From Thermocrispum municipale DSM 44069 (GTDB lineage: Bacteria > Actinomycetota > Actinomycetes > Mycobacteriales > Pseudonocardiaceae): a stretch of 64,000 nucleotides of DNA. The stretch spans positions 258,975 through 322,974 of the forward strand of contig NZ_ATYT01000006.1 of assembly GCF_000427825.1 (NCBI RefSeq), written 5' to 3'. Shown in pieces: positions 16,144 through 25,127 of this stretch (its first letter is position 1; every line of letters begins with the position of its first letter). The notes beneath the pieces were generated by a model. It had not been told where the DNA came from, made no database searches, and saw only the letters and a list, made by a program, of their open reading frames with translations. The translations under genes and the position numbers were made by a program.

Positions 16144-17103
16144 CTATCGCGGTAGACCGTCGCCCTGGTAGCGCACCGCGTTCCGGGCAGCTTTGAGTGG
16201 CGACCACCCGTCGGACGTGGTGTGCGGGCCACCGTGTGGTCCGTGGTGCCAATACCGCAGGCAGTAGCCACCATCGCCGGTCAGCGAGATCAGCTCGCCG
16301 TGGTCGACGTCCGGGTCCGAACAGTCCGCGGTGCCGTCGCCGTTCAGGTCTTCGTCGTAGCCGTACTTCTGGTGGGCGAAGTAGCCCTGGTCGATCGCCG
16401 AGGAGTACGACACGAGGGAGTCTTCCTTCGACCCGATCAGGCTCCAGTCGATGCCCGCGGCCCACGGATCGTCCAACCCGCGGTCGGCGGCGCCGGGCGC
16501 GGACTCGTGCAGCTTGTCGATGAACCCGGTGCCGTTCTCACCGCTGGTCATCTGCCGCCATTGATACGTGCACTCGGCCTGGCATCCGTACACCAAGCCC
16601 TGGTGCGGCGTGCCTGCGGTGACGATGTCGTCGACCGCCACCTCGGGTGGGAAGCCCGCCCAGCCTTCCCCGGTGCCCAGCACGGCGACGCGGGTGACCA
16701 GGCCGCCCATGGAGTGACCGATGATGTCGACCTCGCGGCCCTTGCTGGTGTAGTTGTCGTAGATGTAGTTCGCGAAGTCGCGGGCGATGTCCTGGATCGG
16801 GCGGTCCGGGCCGGCCTTCCCGTCGCCCACGACGTCGTCGCAGTAGGCCTCGTCGCCCTCGTAGTAGCCGATGGTGCGGATGTTTGCGCGGTCGTAGCCG
16901 GCATCCTGGAAGTACTGCAACGCCTCGCCCCAGATCAAGCCGTTGCAGTCCGTCGGCGGATTCTCGTTGTAGCCGTGCACCAGCAGCAACACGTTCGGCG
17001 GCCTGGGCGGCCGCTCTTCCGACGCCTGTGCTGCGATCGGCACGGACACCGTGACTGCCAACGCGGCAACGGCGGCCAGAACACGGATACGACGGACGGA
17101 CAT
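16144..17103 (-). CDS. Secreted lipase/esterase (alpha/beta hydrolase)
   Basis: 319 residues. A Sec signal peptide (MSVRRIRVLA ... PIAAQASEE, cleavage near 27-28) is followed by an alpha/beta hydrolase. The oxyanion turn is LVHGYN (41-46), and the nucleophile elbow GHSMGG (129-134) places the catalytic serine at S131; TAGTPHQGLVYG follows as in bacterial triacylglycerol lipases. Cys residues at 53, 88 and later, including the pair in CQAECTYQW, suggest disulfides. The segment GYDEDLNGDGTADCSDPD looks like an inserted calcium-binding loop. Start at ATG 17103, 6 bases after GGGGGGTGG. Substrate probably short- or long-chain esters outside the cell. Confidence 0.88.
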   Translation of the reverse strand: MSVRRIRVLAAVAALAVTVSVPIAAQASEERPPRPPNVLLLVHGYNENPPTDCNGLIWGEALQYFQDAGYDRANIRTIGYYEGDEAYCDDVVGDGKAGPDRPIQDIARDFANYIYDNYTSKGREVDIIGHSMGGLVTRVAVLGTGEGWAGFPPEVAVDDIVTAGTPHQGLVYGCQAECTYQWRQMTSGENGTGFIDKLHESAPGAADRGLDDPWAAGIDWSLIGSKEDSLVSYSSAIDQGYFAHQKYGYDEDLNGDGTADCSDPDVDHGELISLTGDGGYCLRYWHHGPHGGPHTTSDGWSPLKAARNAVRYQGDGLPR

Positions 17104-17225
17104 CACGAAACCACCCCCCACTGTGGCCGCTTGACCAGTGACGACCCTAGGGGAAGGTTGGCGCTCGTGTGAGCTTCTTGCCGGAAATGACGGCGAACGT
17201 CGGCCTTCGCGTGCGGCGCGGGCAG

Positions 17226-17528
17226 TCAGACGTCGATCAGCTCAATCGTCACCGACGTGACCGCGCCCGGCTCGAGCCCCTCCGCGTTGCGGACCGCGCG
17301 CTTGATCGGAAGCGCGTAGCACCCGGACTTGCTGTCCGGGAACACCGACGTTCGCCACGTGCTGCCGCCGATCGTGGCCTGCACCCGGACGGAGCCGAAG
17401 CCGCCCCGCACACCTTCGGTGAGCTCGCGAATGTCCTCACTCAGCTCGATGGGGACGGAGACGAACGTCCACGTCTCGGAGCGGCGGGCGTCCCACACCC
17501 ACAGTTCGGCGTCGAAGGTGACGATCAC
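17226..17528 (-). CDS. DUF1905 domain protein
   Basis: 100 residues from GTG 17528, consistent with the family's start just before TFDAELWVWDARRSETWTF. The conserved features are the initial beta strand with ELWVWD, the WTFVSVPIELSEDIRELTEG helix region, GFGSVRVQATIGGSTWRTSV and FPDSKSGCYALPIKRAVR. The domain is a small beta barrel of unknown biochemical role found across actinobacteria. An upstream GTG at 17576 is in frame but would add a segment not typical of the family. Same strand as the lipase gene, 122 bases upstream of it, and downstream of the hydroxylase pair; no clear operon. Confidence 0.82.
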   Translation of the reverse strand: MIVTFDAELWVWDARRSETWTFVSVPIELSEDIRELTEGVRGGFGSVRVQATIGGSTWRTSVFPDSKSGCYALPIKRAVRNAEGLEPGAVTSVTIELIDV

Positions 17529-17603
17529 TCGGCCAGCATCACACACCGGCCCGACAAACTTCGGCGGGGCGGACACACCCGCCCCGCCGAAGCTCGCCGT
17601 CGA

Positions 17604-18080
17604 CTACATGTTGCGCGCGCCCTGCTCGATCGCTTCGCGAATACGCGAGTAGGTACCGCAGCGGCAGATGTTGCGGATGTGGTCGAGGTCGTCCTCGGTG
17701 ATCTCCCTGCCTTCCCGCCGCACCTTCTTCACCAGCGCGACCGCGGCCATGATCTGGCCCGGCTGGCAGTAACCGCACTGCGACACGTCGTTGTCCAGCC
17801 ACGCCTGCTGCATCGGGTGCAGTTCGCCGTCGGCGGTGTCGGCCAGGCCCTCGATCGTGGTCACGCGGTCGTTCGGCTTCAGGTCGCCGACCCGCACCGA
17901 GCACGGGTTGAACGCGCGGCCGTTGATGTGACACGTGCAGGCCTTGCACACGTTGATGCCGCAGCCGTACTTCGGGCCGGTGACCCCGAGAACGTCGCGC
18001 AGCACCCACAGGACGCGCACGTCGTCCTCGACATCGACGGTGACCGGTTTGCCGTTGAGGATGAATGTCTGCTCGGGCAT
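17604..18080 (-). CDS. (2Fe-2S) subunit of a molybdopterin hydroxylase (isoquinoline 1-oxidoreductase alpha-like)
   Basis: 158 residues carrying two [2Fe-2S] clusters that pass electrons from the molybdenum centre. The plant-ferredoxin-type N-terminal domain has YGCGINVCKACTCHINGRAF plus CSVRVGDL; the C-terminal helical domain has CGYCQPGQIM and ICRCGTYSRIREA. These are the expected eight cysteines. It starts 8 bases after the stop of the large-subunit gene with a GAGGAG ribosome site, so the two are coexpressed. No separate FAD subunit is seen, which fits the two-subunit IorAB type that uses a cytochrome or other external acceptor. Confidence 0.94.
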   Translation of the reverse strand: MPEQTFILNGKPVTVDVEDDVRVLWVLRDVLGVTGPKYGCGINVCKACTCHINGRAFNPCSVRVGDLKPNDRVTTIEGLADTADGELHPMQQAWLDNDVSQCGYCQPGQIMAAVALVKKVRREGREITEDDLDHIRNICRCGTYSRIREAIEQGARNM

Positions 18081-18088
18081 GGCGCTCC

Positions 18089-20464
18089 TCAGTAGGTCAG
18101 CTTCAGGCCGTTGGTCGGCGACGCGGGAACCGGCGGAACGAACGGCTTGGGCCGGAAGGCCAACGGATCACGGTGGTTGATCGGGAAGTAGTCCGGAACC
18201 TTGCCGGTCGCCCTGGCGTAGGCGCACGCCACCGCGGCCATGCTGGCGGCGACACCGGCCTCCCCGGCGCCGCCGGGCGTCTTGGCGTCCGACGGCATGA
18301 CGATGATGTTCACCTCGGGCGGGGTGTTCCACTGCCGGGTGTAGAAGTAGTTGTCCCAGCTGGCTTCGAGGAAGTGCCCGTCCCGCAGGTGCATGCTGGA
18401 GGTCAGCGCGAGCGCGATGCCGTCGTTGATGCCGCTGAGCATCTGTGCCCGCAGACCGGTCGGGTTGATCGCCAGGCCGATGTCGATGGCGTACACCGCC
18501 TTGGTCACGCGCGGGCCCGTGACCGCGTTCGGGATGTCCCTGCCGACGGTCTCCGGACGACAGTCGATCTCCACCAGGCAGGCGCTGGCGCTCTTGTACT
18601 CCTTGTGGATCGCGATGCCCTGCGCCATCCCCTTCGGCAGCGGACGGCCCCACTTGCCGACCTCGGCGACCTTGTTCAGGCACGCCAGCACCCGCTTGTC
18701 CTTGAGGAATTTGCGACGGAACGTCAGCGGGTCCAAGCCCATCGCGGCGGCCAGCTGGTCCACCACCAGTTCGGCGGCCGTGCGCACATCGGGAGAGTAG
18801 ATGTTGCGCATGCTGCCGGTGTTGAACCGGTCGTCGGTCTCCACCAGCGTCTGGTTGACCACGCCGAAGTTGTACGGGATCTCCTGGGTCAGCGCGAAGA
18901 TCGTCTCGGCGAAGCCGAAGTTGCCCAGACCGGTGGGCAGATCGGCCACGTGGGCGGTGATCAGCTCGCCCAGGCCGTGCCGGAAGTCGGTCTCGATGCT
19001 GGTGTGGTTCTGCACGAAACCCAGCACCTGGGTGCCCAGGTAGAGCGCGCGCACCCGGCTGGTGGCCATCGGGTGCATGCGGCCGACCCGGGCGTCGTCC
19101 GCGCGATGCCACATCAGCTTGACCGGCTTGCCCATCGCCTTGGACACCTTCGCGGCCTCCAGGGCGGCGTCGAAGAACAGCTTGCGGCCGAACGACCCGC
19201 CGCCCTGCACGACATGCACCTTGACCTTGTTCTGGGGCAGGCCGAGCTCTTGCGCGATGGTCTGCTGGGCGACGATCGGCGACTTGAGGCTGGCCCAGAT
19301 CTCCGCCCGGTCCGAGCGGACGTCGGCGATCGCCGCGTTGGTGTCCAGCGCCGAGTTGCTGCGGAAGTAGAACAGGAAGTCGGCGTCGATCGACTTCACC
19401 AGGTTCAGGTTGATCGGGCCGAGCTTGAGCTTGTCCAGGCCCAGCTCGCTGATCTTCGGCAGCGGCACCTCGGCCTGCCGGAGCTTGCGGACGATGTCCT
19501 CGTCCGACTCGCCGGCGACCGGGCCGTCCCGCCACTCGACCTTCATCGCGCGGATCGCGTCGATGCACTGGCCGAACGTCCTGGCCCGCACCGCGACCCC
19601 GGTGTCCACCATGGCCACGTCGGTGACACCCGGCATGGACGTGATCTCGGCCTCGTTGAGCAGCTTGACCGGCTTGCCGTTCAACGTCGGGGGACGGCAC
19701 AGCATCGTCGGCAGCGCGTCGTCGACCTTCAGGTCCATCGTGAAGACCTTGCGGCCGGTCACCGCGTCGCGCGCGTCGATGCGCTTCTGCTCGGTGCCGA
19801 TCACCGTGAACTTGCTGACGTCCTTCAGCTCCACCTCGACCTTCTTGGTCTTCGGAGCAGCTGCGTGCTTGGCCAGCTCACCGTAGGACACCGAGCGGCC
19901 GTTCGGCGCCAGCACGGCCCCGGCCTTGGTGATCAGCCTGTTGACCTCGTCGCCGAGCAGGATCGCCGCGGCGTCCAGCAGTGCGTTGCGCGCCACGGCG
20001 GCGGCGACCCGGATCGGGGTGAACGTCGAGATGGTGGTGTTCGAGCCGCCGGTGAGCTGGTTGAACAGCAGCTCGGGCCGGGCGTCGGCCAGCGTCACCT
20101 TGACCTTCTCCACCGGGATGTCGAGTTCTTCGGCGATGAGCATCGCCGTCGACGTGGTGATGCCCTGACCGACCTCGGCCCGCGGCAGCGCGAACGACGC
20201 CGTGCCGTCCTCGTTGATCGTGACGGTGATCAGGTTCGCCGTCGGCAGGGTGGCCGTGGTGAGCAGGTCGTTGAGGTCGTAGATCTCCGGGATCTGCGGG
20301 GGCGAGGGGATCGCGGCCTTGGCGGGCTCGGCGAGCGCGATATCCGCGGCGGCGATCAGTGTCGTGCCGCCGATGACATAGCCGAAGAACTTCCGCCTGT
20401 TGAAGCCGGAACGCTCACTCGCCGGAGCCTGCGTTCGTTCGGAATCCATCGTTGGATCGGACAT
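18089..20464 (-). CDS. Molybdopterin-binding large subunit (isoquinoline 1-oxidoreductase beta-like), Tat-exported
   Basis: 791 residues. A Tat-like leader (GFNRRKFFGYVIGGTTLIAA, about 21-40) precedes the xanthine-dehydrogenase-type domains. Recognisable parts are PRAEVGQGITTSTAMLIAEE (MoCo-contacting, near the N-terminus as in IorB), GGGSFGRKLFFDAALEAAKV, VGRMHPMATSRVRALYLG and, near the end, PGGAGEAGVAASMAAVACAY with the Glu of the active site in GEAG. It oxidises N-heterocycles or aldehydes; the substrate is not predictable. ATG 20464 follows CGAGGTGCCT. The gene order, large then small subunit, is the reverse of the classical iorAB order. No molybdenum-cofactor insertion chaperone is nearby. 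Confidence 0.92.
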   Translation of the reverse strand: MSDPTMDSERTQAPASERSGFNRRKFFGYVIGGTTLIAAADIALAEPAKAAIPSPPQIPEIYDLNDLLTTATLPTANLITVTINEDGTASFALPRAEVGQGITTSTAMLIAEELDIPVEKVKVTLADARPELLFNQLTGGSNTTISTFTPIRVAAAVARNALLDAAAILLGDEVNRLITKAGAVLAPNGRSVSYGELAKHAAAPKTKKVEVELKDVSKFTVIGTEQKRIDARDAVTGRKVFTMDLKVDDALPTMLCRPPTLNGKPVKLLNEAEITSMPGVTDVAMVDTGVAVRARTFGQCIDAIRAMKVEWRDGPVAGESDEDIVRKLRQAEVPLPKISELGLDKLKLGPINLNLVKSIDADFLFYFRSNSALDTNAAIADVRSDRAEIWASLKSPIVAQQTIAQELGLPQNKVKVHVVQGGGSFGRKLFFDAALEAAKVSKAMGKPVKLMWHRADDARVGRMHPMATSRVRALYLGTQVLGFVQNHTSIETDFRHGLGELITAHVADLPTGLGNFGFAETIFALTQEIPYNFGVVNQTLVETDDRFNTGSMRNIYSPDVRTAAELVVDQLAAAMGLDPLTFRRKFLKDKRVLACLNKVAEVGKWGRPLPKGMAQGIAIHKEYKSASACLVEIDCRPETVGRDIPNAVTGPRVTKAVYAIDIGLAINPTGLRAQMLSGINDGIALALTSSMHLRDGHFLEASWDNYFYTRQWNTPPEVNIIVMPSDAKTPGGAGEAGVAASMAAVACAYARATGKVPDYFPINHRDPLAFRPKPFVPPVPASPTNGLKLTY

Positions 20465-20621
20465 AGGCACCTCGTGGTGGGGAGCGGACTGAACCAGGTC
20501 GTTACGCCAAATGGCGGTCAACCATCGGCCGGGGTGGCCCTGAGTGTGTCACCCATCACGCTCAGTGCCTAGGACAGACGCGCCCAAATTCAGCCGAACC
20601 GGTTGTGCACATGGCACAACG

Positions 20622-21830
20622 TCAGCGAAGCGAGCGGGTCGCCAGGGCGCGCAGAGCGAGGTCGAGCTCCACCGGTGGCGCGTCGTCGGCGAGGGAACGC
20701 CCGGTGAGTTGGGCGACCCGGCGCAGCCGGTTGATCACCGTGTTGCGGTGGCACGGGACGGCCTTGGCGGTGCGGACGGTCGACCCGCCGCAGGCGACCC
20801 AGGCGCGCAGGGTGCGCAGCAGATCGCGCGCTTCGGCAGGCGGCAGCGCGAGCAGGGGGTCCAGCCACATTCGGACCAGGTCGTCGGCGATCTCCGGTGA
20901 GGTCAGCAGCAACGCCTCGGGGAGGCATTCGTCGTAGCGGGACAACCCGGACGAACCGGCACGGGCGCGCAACGCCAGCAGCGCCTGCCGGTAGCCGTCG
21001 GCCACACCGGCAAGGCCGTGGACGATGCCGGAGACACCGACCAACCGGCCGGGCGGGACGGCGGCGAGCCGGCGCAGGGCAGCCGTCGCCTCGTTCGCGC
21101 ACGGCTCGCGCAGCGCGATGACACCGACGACGGCATCCGCCCGGTCCACCCACGCCGAGGCGTGCGGAGACAGGCGCGACTGCGCCAGAGGGATGTCGAG
21201 CTCTGCGCTGACGGCCACGACGTAGTCGTCCTCGACCGGGAGGTCGAGGACTCTGGCGGCCTCGGCGATGAAGCCCGGTTGCCCGGTGCGGCCGCTGAGC
21301 ACGCCCTCCCACAACATCGCTCTGCGGCGTTCGTCCGCGCGGACGGCTGACCGTTCGTAGTGGTGATAGGCGCTGGCCACCTCCGCCGACGTCTGGTCGA
21401 CGACCTCCCAGAGCCGGGTACCGATTTCCGGCACGACCTCCGGCGGGAGCACGTCGCGGCCGTGCTCGATCAGGTCGTCCCAGATGATGCGGCCACCGAA
21501 CCGGAACGAGCGCAGCACGTCGTCCAGCGGAACGCCCTGCTCGGCGCGCCTGCGACCGGTCTGGCGCGCCGGTTCGAAGATCGCATCGGTGTGGTCGCGG
21601 GAGGGTGCGCCGCTGATCGCCTCGGCGAGCATCTGCAGCACCCGGTCGATGTTGTCGTGACACGACAGGCGCAGGTCGTCGTGCGGGACGCGGATGGAGT
21701 CCTGATAGCCGGGGTTCTCGTTCTCGATGGCCTTCACCAGCCGGTCGGTCAACGCCTCCAGGCGCTCACTGCGATGCCGCGTGATGAACTCGACCGCGGC
21801 CTGCTGGGCTCGGTTTCGGGGAGCCGTCAT
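20622..21830 (-). CDS. PucR/CdaR-type transcriptional regulator with RsbRD-like N-terminus
   Basis: 402 residues. The N-terminal 150 residues are helical (RHRSERLEALTDRLVKAIEN ... GRIIWDDLIEHGRDVLP), like the RsbRD_N sensor region; a GGDEF-like degenerate domain lies in the middle; the C-terminal HTH_30 domain (about 325-395) shows STVRTAKAVPCHRNTVINRL and RRVAQLTGRSL. It overlaps the upstream DUF952-cupin gene by ATGA, so they are cotranscribed. Such regulators often activate an adjacent catabolic gene; the molybdenum hydroxylase pair directly downstream on the same strand is a plausible target, an inference from position only. Confidence 0.88.
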   Translation of the reverse strand: MTAPRNRAQQAAVEFITRHRSERLEALTDRLVKAIENENPGYQDSIRVPHDDLRLSCHDNIDRVLQMLAEAISGAPSRDHTDAIFEPARQTGRRRAEQGVPLDDVLRSFRFGGRIIWDDLIEHGRDVLPPEVVPEIGTRLWEVVDQTSAEVASAYHHYERSAVRADERRRAMLWEGVLSGRTGQPGFIAEAARVLDLPVEDDYVVAVSAELDIPLAQSRLSPHASAWVDRADAVVGVIALREPCANEATAALRRLAAVPPGRLVGVSGIVHGLAGVADGYRQALLALRARAGSSGLSRYDECLPEALLLTSPEIADDLVRMWLDPLLALPPAEARDLLRTLRAWVACGGSTVRTAKAVPCHRNTVINRLRRVAQLTGRSLADDAPPVELDLALRALATRSLR

Positions 21831-22588
21831 CGTGCACTCCCGGCGGCAGGCGTCACGCGGAAGTCGGCGAAGTCGAAACCGGGGGAGACCACGCAGCTGA
21901 CCACGACATCCCCATGGGCCCGCGCGTACTGCACCGCGTCCGCCGGGACGACGGCCTGCGGAGTGAGATTCTCCGTGGGACTGCCCAGCTCGACAAGCTG
22001 CTCGTCGACCATGAGCTCCACCCTTCCCGGCCCGTGCCACAGCCACAGCTCGTCGGAGGCGACCGTGTGTGGCTGCGAGGTTTCGCCGTCGCACAACAGA
22101 TACAGGATCGACGTGGCGGTGGCCCGCCTACCGCAGGGAAGGTCGACGTGCTGCGGGCTGGTCCAGGTGCGGCGATACCAGCCGCCCTCGGGATGCGGGA
22201 GCAAACCCAGATCCCCGGCGAGCGCCGGCTGACGCTCGAAGGACCGGTACGTGCCGTCGAGATCGCGCCGGGCATGCAGCACACCCACCACCGCTTGCCG
22301 GTCGATGGGCCCGTACACGTGCGGGAAGCGGGTGCCCGCAGTGACACCAGGCGGTTCAGCGGCGGCCTCTTCGAACAGCACCGGGGCGGTGAGCCGGTCG
22401 GTCTCCACTTGGACAGCCACCTGCGGTTGGCGAACCTCCTGGTAGAACGCGTTCGCGACGGCCAGGAGCGTCGGTTCGTCCGCCGTGCAGTGCACGAAAC
22501 CCTCGGAGTGCAGCGACGCAGGTCGGAGCGGCTCGTCCGGCGTGCGCAGGTAGTCCTCCCAGGACATCATGTGCAGCACGACGGTCAT
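21827..22588 (-). CDS. DUF952 - cupin_5 (DUF985) fusion protein
   Basis: 253 residues in two parts. Residues 1-115 match DUF952: LHMMSWEDYLRTPDEPLRPA, SEGFVHCTADEPTLLAVANA, PVLFEEA and FPHVYGPID. Residues 122-250 match the cupin_5/DUF985 fold: LLPHPEGGWYRRTWTSPQ, TSILYLLCDGETSQPHTVAS, DELWLWHGPG and VVSCVVSPGFDFADFRV. Both families usually occur as separate small proteins of unknown activity; cupin_5 proteins may be sugar-phosphate isomerase-like. The stop overlaps the start of the PucR-type regulator by four bases, which ties the fusion to that regulator. Confidence 0.88.
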   Translation of the reverse strand: MTVVLHMMSWEDYLRTPDEPLRPASLHSEGFVHCTADEPTLLAVANAFYQEVRQPQVAVQVETDRLTAPVLFEEAAAEPPGVTAGTRFPHVYGPIDRQAVVGVLHARRDLDGTYRSFERQPALAGDLGLLPHPEGGWYRRTWTSPQHVDLPCGRRATATSILYLLCDGETSQPHTVASDELWLWHGPGRVELMVDEQLVELGSPTENLTPQAVVPADAVQYARAHGDVVVSCVVSPGFDFADFRVTPAAGSAR

Positions 22589-22633
22589 TCCGTGATGGTA
22601 AGCGGCCGGTGGTGGACCGGTGGAGGCTGTCGG

Positions 22634-24055
22634 TCAGCCCATGCGACGCAGGTCCGGCCACAACTTCGACCACGGGCGGCTGGGGCCTGCGCAGAACAGC
22701 ACCGGTCTGCCGTTCTCCTCGTTGTCGACCCCGGCATCGTTGCGAATCCTCGTCTGGACGGAGCAGCCGACGAAATACTGCGACGCCTGCTGTTCGGACA
22801 TGCCCACGACGACCACCCGTCCGGCCAGGTCGGGCGGCGGGCCCCAGTGCCAGTACGCGTTGTGCCCGCTGTAGGCCGGCGGCAAGCCGTACGCGGGACC
22901 GAACCGGTCGATGGCGCCCGCTTCGCCGTAGTTGGTGGCGTAGATGACCGCACCGCTGCGATAGGCGTGCGCGACCAGGCTCACCAGCTCCGGCCAGCCC
23001 ACCGTCTCACCGACGTCCTCGTTCATCGACACCACGAGTTCGGTGTCCTTCACCGGCAGCACGGGTAACGCGATGACCGGGTCGACGACGAGGCTGGTCA
23101 CCAACGCCAAGCCCAACGCGACCTTGCGTAGCAGCGAGAATCGCCCGCGCAGCCAGCGGGGGATCGCGACGCAGCCGGAGGCGATCAGCAGCGGCAACAT
23201 GCCCGCCAGGTAGTACGGCTTGCCGCCGGTGGCCATGAACACCACCGCGAGCAGCACCCAGCTCACCGCGAGGAAGCGCAGCTCCGGATCGCGGAACAAC
23301 CGCACCAGACCGGCGATCCACACGGGCGCCAACACGGGGCTGACCAGCAGGAACTGGAACGGAACGACGGCCCACCAGGGCTCGGAGCTGGTGGAGCCGC
23401 CGCCGGCGATGTTGGCCGAGACCTCCAGATGGGGCCAGTCGTGTGCGACCTGCCAGAGGATGAACGGCGCGAACAAGATCAGGGCGATCATCGCGCCGAG
23501 CCAGGGGTACGGGCTGCGCAGCACGTGGCGCGGACCGACCACCACCAGGCTGACCAGCACCGCGACCGCAAGCAGTGCGGGCAGCGGCTTGTTCAACAGG
23601 CCGAGGCCGACGACCAGGCCGGCGGCCAACCAGAGTCGTTCGTCGCGCAGCACCGCCCGGACGATCAGCCACGTCGCGGCGGTCCAGCACAGCAGGTCGA
23701 ACGTCGTGGTGCTGAGCAGATGGCCGTTGAACAGCACGACCACCGACACGCCGGAGATCACCGCGGCGAGCACCTGGGCGCCGAGCTTGGCGTGCAGCTC
23801 GCGGGCCAGCAGGCCGGTCAGCAACACGATCACCCCGGCGGCCAGCGCGGACGGTAGTCGCAGCAGCGTGAGCGAATCCGGCGCTATCTCCGTCATCGCC
23901 CGGGCGATCAGCGGCGTCAGCGGGCCCTGGTCGACGTAGGCCCACTCGAGGTGTTTGCCCGCAGCGATGAAGTACAGCTCGTCACGGTGGTAGCCGTAGT
24001 CATGCGCGAACAGGACGAGCACCGCGCTGACGATGCCTGCGACCGCCAGGATCAT
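22634..24055 (-). CDS. GT39-family membrane glycosyltransferase
   Basis: 473 residues. Polytopic GT-C enzyme that transfers a sugar from a polyprenyl-phosphate donor on the outer face of the membrane. The first helix is followed by HDYGYHRDELYFIAAG, whose acidic residue is in the catalytic-loop position of GT39/ArnT-like proteins; the second loop has WAYVDQGPLTPLIAR. About 9-11 helices span residues 1-330 and a soluble extracytoplasmic domain of about 130 residues ends the protein (YATNYGEAGAIDRFGPAYGL, VVVVGMSEQQASQYF). The acceptor is unknown. No sugar-nucleotide genes are adjacent, so it acts alone here. Confidence 0.87.
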   Translation of the reverse strand: MILAVAGIVSAVLVLFAHDYGYHRDELYFIAAGKHLEWAYVDQGPLTPLIARAMTEIAPDSLTLLRLPSALAAGVIVLLTGLLARELHAKLGAQVLAAVISGVSVVVLFNGHLLSTTTFDLLCWTAATWLIVRAVLRDERLWLAAGLVVGLGLLNKPLPALLAVAVLVSLVVVGPRHVLRSPYPWLGAMIALILFAPFILWQVAHDWPHLEVSANIAGGGSTSSEPWWAVVPFQFLLVSPVLAPVWIAGLVRLFRDPELRFLAVSWVLLAVVFMATGGKPYYLAGMLPLLIASGCVAIPRWLRGRFSLLRKVALGLALVTSLVVDPVIALPVLPVKDTELVVSMNEDVGETVGWPELVSLVAHAYRSGAVIYATNYGEAGAIDRFGPAYGLPPAYSGHNAYWHWGPPPDLAGRVVVVGMSEQQASQYFVGCSVQTRIRNDAGVDNEENGRPVLFCAGPSRPWSKLWPDLRRMG

Positions 24056-24339
24056 GGGTCGGGAGCATAGCGGTCCGAGTCGCGCGATTGGTCGATCTGG
24101 GCTGGTCAGAGCGGGTCAAAGGTAGATTAAAAGATGCGCTGACGGGCCGGCCCCGCCGCGGTCCGAGTCTCCTGGGTCGACGGCCGCGGGGAAGGGGACC
24201 GAAAGGCGGACGGGGTGAGCCGCAATGGTCCTGGGGAATCGCCTGTCGCACCGGACCGCCTTTCGCGGGCGGCCATGCGCCCCGGTGTCGCGGCAACCGC
24301 CGCCGCGGAACGCCGCCTGCGCTGCGCCCGGGTGTTCGG

Positions 24340-25098
24340 TCAGCGCTGCGGCTCGGGCTCCGCGTCCGCCTCCGTGGCGACCTCGGCGCTCGGGCCGCCC
24401 TGCGCGTCGTTCGTGGTGTCCGCCTCGGCGCTCGGCTCGTCCTGGGCGTCGTTCGCGGTGTCCGCCTCGGCCTTCGGTGCGCCCTTCGCGTTCGCCGCCG
24501 TGCGCTTCCGCTTGATCAGCATCACCGCGACGAAGCCGACCACCAGGACGCCGAGCACCACCCAGCTGCCCTTGCCGATCGCCGACTCCAACCACTTCGC
24601 CGACTCGCCGAGCGCCGCGCCGATCCCGATGTGCAGCGCGCACCAGGCCAGGCCGGCGACACCGGCGGCGGGCAGGAAGCGGTAGAACGGCAACCGGGCG
24701 GCACCCGCGGCGGCGGGCACCAGCGTGCGCATCACCGGCAGGAAGATCGCGATCATCACCGCGAACGTGCCGCGACGCCGCAGGAACTCCACCGCCTTGT
24801 CCCAGCTCTCGCCGCCGTGCTTGTCGATGAACTTGACGTTGCGCAGCTTCGGGCCGAAGTAGCGGCCCAGCCAGTAGCCCGCGGTGTAGCCGAGCATCGC
24901 GCAGCACGTGGTGATCAGCCACATCAGCAGGAACTCAGGCACCGAGTCGACCGTGACGCCGAGGATGAACAGGCCGGTCTCGCCAGGGGCGATGAAGCCG
25001 AGGCCGAGGCAGGTCTCGCCGAACACCAGCAAGCCCGCACCGAGCATCAACCAACCCTCAGGCAGGTTCTGCAGCCAGTTCAGAAAGTCAGCGATCAC
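24340..25098 (-). CDS. DedA family membrane protein with a repetitive acidic tail
   Basis: 252 residues from GTG 25098, with GGGAG upstream. Residues 1-205 are a complete DedA/SNARE-associated-like protein: FGETCLGLGFIAPGETGLFI, GYWLGRYFG, FLRRRGTFAVMIAIFLPVMR with the conserved arginine, and PAAAGAARLPFYRF. DedA proteins are flippases for polyprenyl or phospholipid carriers needed for envelope integrity. The tail after KRKR (about 205-252) is low-complexity and repeats ADTANDAQDEPSAE as ADTTNDAQGGPSAE, ending in a Glu/Asp-rich run; it is cytosolic by the positive-inside rule. Located just downstream of lipA on the same strand, 29 bases away. Confidence 0.9.
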   Translation of the reverse strand: MIADFLNWLQNLPEGWLMLGAGLLVFGETCLGLGFIAPGETGLFILGVTVDSVPEFLLMWLITTCCAMLGYTAGYWLGRYFGPKLRNVKFIDKHGGESWDKAVEFLRRRGTFAVMIAIFLPVMRTLVPAAAGAARLPFYRFLPAAGVAGLAWCALHIGIGAALGESAKWLESAIGKGSWVVLGVLVVGFVAVMLIKRKRTAANAKGAPKAEADTANDAQDEPSAEADTTNDAQGGPSAEVATEADAEPEPQR

Positions 25099-25127
25099 GC
25101 CGCGAGGCTCCCTTGCTCTGCCGTGGA

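Noticed and set aside
18065-20572. 835-codon open frame antisense to the molybdenum hydroxylase large subunit
   Set aside because: Its composition (Arg, Asp, Val, His rich, no domains) is the mirror of strong GC3 bias in the real gene; no ribosome site or family match.
24056-24339. Small gene in the gap between the GT39 and DedA genes
   Set aside because: Short open frames exist on both strands, but none has a ribosome site, codon bias or recognisable sequence.
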